From positions 11,231,962 through 11,295,961 of the forward strand of contig NC_067208.1 of NCBI RefSeq assembly GCF_026262505.1: a DNA stretch of 64,000 nucleotides, in the 5' to 3' direction. The translations under genes were made by a program, and so were the position numbers. Origin of the DNA: Trichomonas vaginalis G3 (lineage: Eukaryota; Parabasalia; Trichomonadida; Trichomonadidae). The notes under the pieces are model-generated. The model worked only from the letters and a program-made list of their open reading frames with translations. It was not told the origin of the DNA and did no database searches. This document shows, one piece after another, positions 19,150 through 25,930 of this stretch (positions within the stretch are counted from its first letter, which is position 1; every line of letters starts with the position of its first letter).

Positions 19150-19491
19150 TTATATAAAGATAAAAAATATTTTTGATTTATGTCTTATAATGTGCGCATA
19201 TGTATTTAAAAGGCATTCATTGAATTGCTTTTCAATCTCTTTCTTTTTTTCATCTTCGAATATTATATCATTTTCATGTTCGAAGCTTGTAAGTTTGTTA
19301 TCTTCAAATATTATATTAGTTTCATATATCAAATTATGATATCGGTCATATTCTTTTAAGTGATAAATAAATACAAAATTTACGGTTCCTTTAATTTTAA
19401 ATTCAAAATTAATTTTACAACAGCTTTGTGGATCAATTAGTAAATCAATCAAATAATGTTCAAAATCAGATATTATTCTTTTTCCATACAT
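19150..19491 (-). CDS. Maverick A terminal small protein (113 aa)
   Basis: A leftward frame starting MYGKRIISDFEHYLIDLL with its ATG after a T/A-rich leader. It contains QSCCKINFEFKIKGTVNFVF, and the CC pair followed by beta-prone residues is reminiscent of the SCCG gene at 3917-4258. This resemblance is weak. It is the last gene before the putative right end of Maverick A. Function unknown. Confidence 0.4.
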   Translation of the reverse strand: MYGKRIISDFEHYLIDLLIDPQSCCKINFEFKIKGTVNFVFIYHLKEYDRYHNLIYETNIIFEDNKLTSFEHENDIIFEDEKKKEIEKQFNECLLNTYAHIIRHKSKIFFIFI

Positions 19492-19537
19492 TTTATATTA
19501 AATAAAAAAATCTAACTTTATTTTTTCGGAGTTTTGT

Positions 19538-19563
19538 GACGAAGTGCGAATCTTCACTTCGTC
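19538..19563. repeat. GACGAAGTG hairpin, shared among elements
   Basis: A 9-bp perfect stem (GACGAAGTG / CACTTCGTC) with an 8-base loop. The same hairpin, reverse-oriented and with almost the same loop, occurs at 34533-34560 in the palindromic element and at 52504-52529 in Maverick B. It may mark the right end of Maverick A or act as a 3'-end or replication structure. Confidence 0.55.
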
Positions 19564-19565
19564 AA

Positions 19566-20059
19566 AAATATATTCTTTTTATTAATGGTAATATAGGAAT
19601 TGTAGGAATAAAAACTTTTTATAAATTATTCATAAATTTTTAAAATCTGCTATTCGGAAGTATGTTCAAAAATCATTCAATTATGTGAGAATTCTTACGA
19701 TTACAAAAAAAGTCACACAACCCGCATCATATACTACTAATTATCCTTTCATTATTTTAAACTTAAATTAGTTTTTATGATTGACTAAAGCAATCATATT
19801 TATTCATCATTAAATAAACAAAAAATAATATTTGAGAGTTATTTCAAAAAAAAAACACATTGAATTTATTAATTTGTCTCAATTTCAGTATTATAAATTT
19901 TTATAATTTCAATGTGCTGAAATACACTTTTTAATATTTCAATATTTATGATATTTCAATGTATTAAGTGGTCTCAAATTGAGCTTCTCAAATATAAGTT
20001 GGCCTATTCAAATAATAAAATTAAATAATATTTAAAATAATAAATAAAAGTGATTGAGG
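19566..20059. other. AT-rich intergenic sequence, no gene seen
   Basis: About 0.5 kb of very AT-rich DNA with homopolymer runs, including a poly-A of ten at about 19848-19857. No supported open frame, RNA gene or clear terminal repeat for the adjacent hAT gene was found. It is probably host flank between Maverick A and the hAT element. Confidence 0.5.
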
Positions 20060-20335
20060 TCATAGCAAAACGGCTGTTTGGAGGCAGTTAGGAGCTAGCG
20101 GTTGAAGCGATAACATTCACAGCCAACATCTACGGTCAAGCGGCAGCATTCAAGGGCAACATCTACAATCAAGCGGCAGCATTCAAGGGCAACATCTACG
20201 ATCAAGCAGCAGCAAGGAGCTACGGCAGGTCAAGCGGCATCATTCAAGGCCAACATCTACAATCAAGCAGCATCAAGGGGCTACAGTAGGTCAAGCTGCA
20301 GCATGGAGCTACAGCATCAAGGAGCTACGGCAAGT
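20060..20335. repeat. GC-rich minisatellite downstream of hAT transposase
   Basis: Degenerate tandem repeats of about 33 bp built on CAACATCTACAATCAAGCGG and CAGCATTCAAGGG. Two or three clean units lie at about 20127-20195, decaying into shorter variants with GGAGCTACGGCAGGTCAAG toward 20335. Base composition is sharply GC-richer than the flanks. It abuts the stop of the leftward transposase, so it may belong to the element's 3' subterminal region. Confidence 0.7.
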
Positions 20336-22524
20336 TAAAGATCAGTCAGATCTGGAAATATCTTTTTCAGGATTTCATTTGTCATGAAAAGCTTCAATAG
20401 GATTCTACACTTTATTAGATCTTCACGTGCGTTTTGATTAAACCTATTACGCAGGTTCCGCACAATTGAAATCATTCTTTCCACATCAGCTTCGGTTGCA
20501 GCAATAGACATGAATTTTAAGGCAATCTCTTTCAATGCCTTGAAATTTGCATCACATGCTACCCAAAACCTTTGATCCAAGCAGGTGAGGTCGGTGTTGT
20601 TCCTGATTTCACTCTCATTCATATGTATAAAGTTGGAAAGAGCTTTCTTGTACTCATTAGCTATGTTCTTGGCCGAACTTCTCTTGTAGAACCTCGCTTC
20701 TGCTTCTGCACGTCTCGAAAGCATCTCGATCATAAAATCGTTGAAGCTGTACTCTTCCACTTCTTGCATTGACAGAGACGCCCATTCACCAAGGTTCCTG
20801 CCTAGTCTCCTCCTTGGTTCATTCTCTTCAACTTCTTCATCCTGAGCAATGTCTTCTGCATCTACTTGGCCATCACCTTCAATTGCTTCGTTCTCAATCT
20901 CGGGCTCTTCTATATCTAGATTTCTGTCCAATTGATCCTCTGCCACTTCATCCAAATGATCAGGGGTGTAGCTCCTTGGAGGGATTTCAAGTTCAGCATT
21001 GATAGGTATTGGTTCTTGGAAGAAGAGTGAAACGTCTGGCTTGTACTCAGTATGCATGTTCAATTCTGCGCGGATGACTGACCGGCCCCATGGAGTTAGA
21101 CCAAAGGCAAATTTCATCAAAGCGTAGTTGCCCTGTTTGTCAAAAACTTCATTCATGTTGGCGATTAATGCATCTGCAATGCGCTTTGACGAACTTGATA
21201 ATTCAGGACGATTTGCAATTCCGGTCAACTGCTCAATCGTCGATTGAAACATTGGATAGATGTAGCAGAAGCAGCCAACGTCACTCTCTGCATAATTCAA
21301 GAGTTTCTTGATTGGTAAAAGAATCTCTTCGAAATTTAACAACCATTGTGGAAGTCCATCCTTGAAATCAATTCCCATATCCCTTAAGATCTGAACAGAT
21401 TCCGGTGGATCATCCATATTGAACAATTCATAAATTTTAGGGTGTTTTTCTTTTATCCACTTCAGAAGATCCCAGAAAAACATCCAGCGATGATCCGGAA
21501 CATGAATAACCCTCATATTCAATGCCCTTCTCGTGTCCGGCTTCGATAACTCCTTGCTTATCGCTTTGCAATAATTAATTTGCATTGCGAAAGCTGCACA
21601 ATTGTCTGCCGTATGCTTCACCACTAAGTTGAGGAGATGCGCAACACATCGGATATAAACGGTTTGAAGACCCGGATATAGTGCTCCGCATCTCCTCCAG
21701 TGGCACAGCCCTTTAACTTGGGCGGGGCATCCATCGGCAACAATTGCAGAAAGGAAATCCTTTGGGAAGGTAAAACATTCAAAGAAATTATTGTAATCCC
21801 TGGCATTCCAACCATCAGCGATCATAGTATCAATGAAGATATGGTTCTTCATTTTTGCTGGATTGCTAGCCATCACAAAAAAGCCATGCCGGCTTCCGTG
21901 TGATGCCGCATCAATTGTTATCGAATAGTAGCCCATCTTGTCAAGCTCAACGTGTATTTTTGGAGCTACCAAGTCGGCTAATGTAATGATTCCATCCCTT
22001 ATCTCGTCTCTTCTATATGGGATCTTGAGTTGAAAATTGATTACTCCCTTGAAGGTGGAGTAGACATGTCGGGCGAAATCTTCTAGTACACCTGAAGCGG
22101 CCATATTGATTGACATGTTGGTATCCACAACAAATTTTACAACATAAAGTAATTTTCTATCTTGTTTTATTAAATCTCTTCTCGTATATGGATTATTTTC
22201 ACATTGTATTTGATATATATGCTGATGATCTTCATCAAATTCTGATAGTTTTCGATGATAAATGCAGCGCATATATGTTTTTGTTAGTAAATTGTAATGT
22301 ATCGCTAAACAATAACAATAAAGTCTTTTTCGTTCTTTCGATTTTTCGCTTGTATCTGGAAGATAAGCAATATTGAAACATACTCGACATTTATTATTAG
22401 TTGAGAATTTAGTATCCTCGAATTTTGGTAAGGGAGGTACTTTTCGAGGGATATTTTTGGGAGGAAGTTTGCAATCAATCCATCCCTCAAATTTGGATTC
22501 ATATTCATCTTGTGTTTCAGTCAT
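20335..22524 (-). CDS. hAT-superfamily transposase
   Basis: A 729-aa apparently intact transposase. Cysteines at about 46-72 suggest an N-terminal zinc-binding part. First catalytic Asp in SITIDAASHG (D205), second in AIVADGCPAQVKG (D264), then the hAT hallmark CVAHLLNLVVK (about 293-303) and an RW pair (HRWMFFWDL, about 347). The acidic region at about 510-570 looks like an insertion. The C-terminal hAT dimerisation region runs from about 673 (AATEADVERMISIVRNLRNR) and contains the catalytic Glu. It acts by cut-and-paste. I could not identify terminal inverted repeats or the 8-bp duplication. Domesticated host use is possible but unsupported. The leader is T-rich. Confidence 0.82.
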   Translation of the reverse strand: MTETQDEYESKFEGWIDCKLPPKNIPRKVPPLPKFEDTKFSTNNKCRVCFNIAYLPDTSEKSKERKRLYCYCLAIHYNLLTKTYMRCIYHRKLSEFDEDHQHIYQIQCENNPYTRRDLIKQDRKLLYVVKFVVDTNMSINMAASGVLEDFARHVYSTFKGVINFQLKIPYRRDEIRDGIITLADLVAPKIHVELDKMGYYSITIDAASHGSRHGFFVMASNPAKMKNHIFIDTMIADGWNARDYNNFFECFTFPKDFLSAIVADGCPAQVKGLCHWRRCGALYPGLQTVYIRCVAHLLNLVVKHTADNCAAFAMQINYCKAISKELSKPDTRRALNMRVIHVPDHRWMFFWDLLKWIKEKHPKIYELFNMDDPPESVQILRDMGIDFKDGLPQWLLNFEEILLPIKKLLNYAESDVGCFCYIYPMFQSTIEQLTGIANRPELSSSSKRIADALIANMNEVFDKQGNYALMKFAFGLTPWGRSVIRAELNMHTEYKPDVSLFFQEPIPINAELEIPPRSYTPDHLDEVAEDQLDRNLDIEEPEIENEAIEGDGQVDAEDIAQDEEVEENEPRRRLGRNLGEWASLSMQEVEEYSFNDFMIEMLSRRAEAEARFYKRSSAKNIANEYKKALSNFIHMNESEIRNNTDLTCLDQRFWVACDANFKALKEIALKFMSIAATEADVERMISIVRNLRNRFNQNAREDLIKCRILLKLFMTNEILKKIFPDLTDL

Positions 22525-22559
22525 TAATTCTTAAAAATAAAAAGGGTAAAAACTAAATA

Positions 22560-23351
22560 AAATGGGTAAAATTCAATAGTGTCTGTGCTATCGTTCAATT
22601 TGAAGGTGTCTTTTGAAACCGCAAGACACATTGAATTTTTGAATAGTGTATTATGGTTTGACAGACACCAATGAAAAAAATAAAATGATATTTATTTTAA
22701 ATATATAAGATCCTTATATAAAATATAAATATTTTATCGTTTTATTTTCTTGTTTTAGAAATGTTTTTTATTGAAAAATCAATAAAACTAACTCCAAAAT
22801 AAAATTTTTGATTTAAAGACACTATGATGACACCAGGCAAATCTTCCAAGACACCTATCGTCGGGAATCTAACAACCCTAATCTCTAATATTTGAGTCCA
22901 AAATTTCAAATTTTAATTTTTTGAAAAAAGAGGCCACCCGTATGTACGTTTATTTGAGAGGAGGAGGATTATATTTTTGAAAGGGTGAAACATTATGAAT
23001 ATGTTAATTATATAATAATATGTATTATTATAAAAAAGAAAAATAAAGCACGTTAAGGGTGGCTTCCGACCAAATTGTCACTTTTTAGCCCAAGTGAGAA
23101 AATTTCGTAATTTATAACCAAGTTTTTTAAAATATATATTTAATAAAGATTCTATTTTTCTTATTAAATTTCAAAAATGAGGGGGTTCGGAATCGTCCAC
23201 AAATTGCCGAAAGGGTTTTTGCCAGTTTTGAATCCGCTTATTTTTATCGACCAAAATTATAATAAATATAATTTTCGATAAGTATTCTACCCAAATGTGT
23301 TGTAAACAGAAATTCATCAAAAGTGACACCTCAGAAAAGCTAAAATATTGA
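22560..23351. other. AT-rich flank with small inverted repeats, no gene seen
   Basis: Noncoding sequence upstream of the hAT gene. Between 22579 and 22676 an imperfect hairpin-like block is bounded by GTGTCTGT and ACAGACAC. Near 23054 a TTAAGGGTGGCTTCCGACC segment recalls mariner-style ends, but a matching partner is not clear. No open frame is supported. Confidence 0.45.
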
Positions 23352-23507
23352 ATTTTTGGAACTATTCCTGGTCTTCTTTGGTATGTTTATTATAAACCAA
23401 AGATTAATTCTATCTATTTCTGGGGATCATGGTTCTTGACAATCTTTGGTGTATTCCTTGCTGTTGCTGTTATTGCTATGCAAATTAGAGGAATGGTCGT
23501 ATATTGA
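23352..23507 (+). pseudogene. 3' fragment of a host amino-acid-transporter-like gene
   Basis: An open stretch of 51 codons ending in TGA that reads IFGTIPGLLWYVYYK, then SIYFWGSWFLTIFGVFLAVA and ends QIRGMVVY. The hydrophobic stretch is a clear membrane segment, and the pattern fits the C-terminal helices of transmembrane amino-acid transporters (AAAP family), which are numerous in Trichomonas. An in-frame stop precedes it and no upstream exons are visible, so this is a truncated host gene whose 5' part has been lost or displaced. The family call is by resemblance only. Confidence 0.5.
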
Positions 23508-23714
23508 TTTATTTTACGCAATCATCTCTATCAAATTTCTTTTGCTTCTAATAATGTTTATTTTATTAAAACTTTCTTATAGCATCTCATGTAATGGATC
23601 ATTAAACCTAGACCTACACACTTACCATATATGAAATGAAGTTCTCTATTCTATGCTTCTTTACTAAATATCCCATTGACATAGATAATGAGGGATATTT
23701 TTTATATATATTTA

Positions 23715-23857
23715 AGGGTGCCCTATAACGATAATGTAAACATCACAAAATTAACCTTATTAGAACTCGAATGAATGGATTATCCAGATTCTAGTTCTCA
23801 ATATAATAGCCTTAAAAGTGCTTTTCTGAGGGTGGTCTATCGTCTATAGGGCACCCT
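23715..23857. mobile_element. 143-bp mariner-style MITE
   Basis: A short nonautonomous element with terminal inverted repeats AGGGTGCCCTATA and TATAGGGCACCCT, flanked on both sides by TA. The interior is AT-rich and noncoding. The AGGGTG start resembles, but is not the same as, the mariner ends at 11026 (TAGGGTGTCC), so it was probably mobilised by a different Tc1/mariner transposase. Confidence 0.75.
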
Positions 23858-23884
23858 TAAGTGTCATCAATTACCTTTTCCGGT

Positions 23885-24117
23885 AAAGATGAAATTCAAA
23901 GGCTCTGCTTTACATTCAACAAAATTTCATGACGTTTTTAATGGATTTTCCTGATTTGATTCACCGGAAAAGATACTATCTTCTCCATGATGTGCTTCAA
24001 ATACCGGAATATCCTCTCAATTCAAGTTTTCTTTTGTATAATCATCAATATAAAGCTATGAAACATAAATTTTTTGAACTCAATTCACAAAAAAATAGAA
24101 AGTTACAAGAATCATAA
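23885..24117 (+). pseudogene. Possible host gene remnant, unassigned
   Basis: Two short open frames lie end to end: one reads SGKDEIQRLCFTFNKIS up to about 23930 and the other starts at 23929 with MTFLMDFPDLIHRKRYYLL and ends at 24117. The composition is protein-like but no family is recognised. They could be parts of one decayed host gene, or chance frames. Confidence 0.25.
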
Positions 24118-24214
24118 AACATATTAACTATATTTTAAGTTTTAGTTCGATATATTTAATCAAATACATAAAGTATAAGTAATTAAGATATACGTACATA
24201 AAAATTTTAAAACA

Positions 24215-24463
24215 TTAATTCAATTTGGATGGTTTTCTTCCATAAATAACATGGTGCTGATTCTTGAATGTTGTATGTATTTCTTTCATCTCAGGACTTG
24301 TTTCATTCAATGATTCTATTGCCCATGTTACTTGATCATAACCCGCATCAATTAAAACTTGAGGATCGACCCAATCTGCATCATATATTTCAGCTGGATC
24401 GTATGTAATGTTAGTCGTGATTGGTCGCACTCTGATAATACTATATATAGACAATATCACTGG
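24215..24463 (-). pseudogene. Open frame fragment beside the palindromic element
   Basis: An open frame of about 81 codons with no ATG start (readable VILSIYSIIRVRPITTNITY, ending KNQHHVIYGRKPSKLN). Its 5' side stops near the left end of the 16-kb palindrome, so it may be the 3' remnant of a host gene split by that insertion. I found no continuation on the right flank after 40744. Confidence 0.25.
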
Positions 24464-24493
24464 CCATTTTACTTAGTTAAGTGATTAACTAAA

Positions 24494-24655
24494 TATAGTT
24501 AGTACACCAGTCTCGGGTATGGTGGCACTGCGTTCCACTTTACCCAATTCTTGTGAATTTGACACTTTACAAAACCGTTAACGTATATTTTACAACATGA
24601 ACGCAAAACCAACTTAACCTTAAATATTTACAAAGCCGCCAACAATTTCACCTCA
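24494..24655 (+). repeat. Terminal inverted repeat, left arm
   Basis: Begins ATATAGTTAGTACACC. It holds GTGGCACTGCGTTCCAC, a small GC-rich hairpin, and then GACACTTTACAAAACCGTTA and TTACAAAGCCGCCAAC, which are mirrored at 40580-40743. A separate palindrome, TTAGTTAAGTGATTAACTAA, sits just outside at 24474-24493. The terminal block is conserved between arms although the next ~400 bp are not. Confidence 0.6.
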
Positions 24656-24688
24656 CTATCGTTCTCACTAACAACTTCACTAATGTTC

Positions 24689-24973
24689 TCATAAATTTTC
24701 CTCAATATCTTCATCATCAGTGTTAACCCTATTGTAGTCATACTTGAAGCCATAAACTTTCTCAAGTTTTGAAATGCATAGTCTTGTTAACTTACCTTCA
24801 TCATCATAAGTTTTTATAAAACTACCATGACAATCTTTATACACAGTCAATGAAAAGTCAACTGGTCTAGGATGAAGTGTAAAGAACATGTTATACTCAG
24901 GAAGGAAGAATAAATGTTTAAATGTATGTTTGTTATATGTTTTGATTTGTATGAGTTGCTTTTGTTCTGTCAT
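24689..24973 (-). CDS. Small Y-x-H-x-F domain protein, left arm
   Basis: A protein of about 94 aa starting MTEQKQLIQIKTYNKHTFKH; the ATG at 24973 is preferred to the upstream TTG. The core pattern is YNKHTFKHLFFLPE, then G-FIKTYDDEGK and CISKLEKVYGF, followed by an acidic tail. The same pattern occurs in the right-arm protein at 40219-40545 and in the C-terminal part of the HNH protein at 28559-29227 (YGKHSFEFYYYVEN ... INKFKRLYGFM). The standalone version may therefore share a binding partner or site with the endonuclease. Function unknown. Confidence 0.6.
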   Translation of the reverse strand: MTEQKQLIQIKTYNKHTFKHLFFLPEYNMFFTLHPRPVDFSLTVYKDCHGSFIKTYDDEGKLTRLCISKLEKVYGFKYDYNRVNTDDEDIEENL

Positions 24974-25049
24974 TACATCCAAATAAAATTTTTCAGTAAA
25001 AATAAAACTAACGTTAAAAATTTCTCATAACATAAACGTTCTCATTGCT

Positions 25050-25328
25050 TTATAACTCTCTTCCTTTCTCCAACTCTTCTAACTTCTTCTTAAGTTCAGC
25101 AATGTTGTCCTCATGAAGTTTAATCTTTCTCAAAATTCCTTCTTTATCTAATGGTTGCTTTATCTTTCTAAACTGAACTCTACCATCCTTCATAGTATGA
25201 ATGTAAAAACCTTCTGGAATAGTTCCTGATTTAATGTATTCTACCAAAAACTTTTGTTTCATTGCTTCAGTGACTTTAGTCGTCATTTCAATCAAAGGTG
25301 AAGCTAGCACAGCGATAATGGATTTCAT
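25050..25328 (-). CDS. 92-aa hypothetical protein, left arm
   Basis: Starts MKSIIAVLASPLIEMTTK and ends in a Lys/Glu-rich coiled coil (EDNIAELKKKLEELEKG). The middle reads PEGFYIHTMKDGRVQFRKIK, a possible small beta hairpin. An identical mirrored copy lies at 39812-40090, which supports a real gene. It is transcribed outward, after the helicase gene. No family recognised. Confidence 0.6.
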   Translation of the reverse strand: MKSIIAVLASPLIEMTTKVTEAMKQKFLVEYIKSGTIPEGFYIHTMKDGRVQFRKIKQPLDKEGILRKIKLHEDNIAELKKKLEELEKGREL

Positions 25329-25369
25329 GACTTTTTAGTATTTCATGCAATCTTAACAGATAGCCTTAC

Positions 25370-25930
25370 AAGTACTTCCAGTGTCCCTAGCTGTCCCTCC
25401 TTTTTATATAACTCCATAACATTTATAATCTCGCGAAACTTAACAGGTAGCATAACAGATTAAAATCAGATGAAGTTTTGAACCAAAATTTCTAAGCAAC
25501 GTTGTCAAGGATTTTGAGGAACTAGGGACAGAGTGTGGCAAAGTCCAAGATTTAATTTATCTTCATCTGTTTCATCAGCTATCTCATCTAATATGCCAAT
25601 ATTTTATTCATAACTCGTGGCAAACTCACTAACTTTCGTTATGTTCATCTGCATGCTTCATCTGATAGAAAGTATGACTTTCATTAACTCTGTGAGATAA
25701 TGAAAACTACTAGGGACAGAGACCATGACAAAGTTTATGACTTTCATTATTTCCAGAACTTAATGAAAACTACTAGGGACAGAGACCATGGCAAAGTTCA
25801 TGATTTAATTTATTCTCTCACTAACAACAAACACAAACTCCAACACTAACATCAAGTACTAACTTCAGCACAAATGACAAACGCTAACAACAAACACAAA
25901 CTCCAACACTAACGACAAAAATAAATGTCC
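25370..25930. repeat. Noncoding spacer with CTAGGGACAG repeats, left arm
   Basis: A gene-free stretch between the helicase stop and the 92-aa gene. It has three or four copies of a CTAGGGACAGAG-centred repeat (near 25520, 25709 and 25771, and inverted near 25380) and two copies of CTAACAACAAACACAAACTC at about 25800-25915. It mirrors 39212-39790. A regulatory or 3'-end role is possible. Confidence 0.5.

Larger units (their letters stand above)
1..19565. mobile_element. Maverick/Polinton 'A', left end outside window
   Basis: A virus-like Maverick/Polinton. It carries the usual gene set: major capsid protein, packaging ATPase, minor capsid-like gene, integrase with an rve core and protein-primed-type family B polymerase. 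Capsid-side genes read mainly rightward and integrase, polymerase and their neighbours read leftward. The left end lies before the window, so its terminal repeats cannot be compared. The right end is placed near the hairpin at 19538-19563, where coding stops. Most frames are long and open, so the copy looks fairly young, with about three to five damaged genes. A helicase cassette (about 7365-10510) and a mariner (11026-12329) are inserted in it. I saw no adenovirus-type protease; it may lie outside the window. Confidence 0.85.

Noticed and set aside
20572-21311. Several rightward frames of 66-90 codons
   Set aside because: Antisense to the intact hAT transposase and without protein character.
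23054-23340. Possible second nonautonomous element starting TTAAGGGTGGCTTCC
   Set aside because: Only a ~10-bp inverted match (TGTCACTTTT / AAAAGTGACA) could be found, and no flanking duplication.
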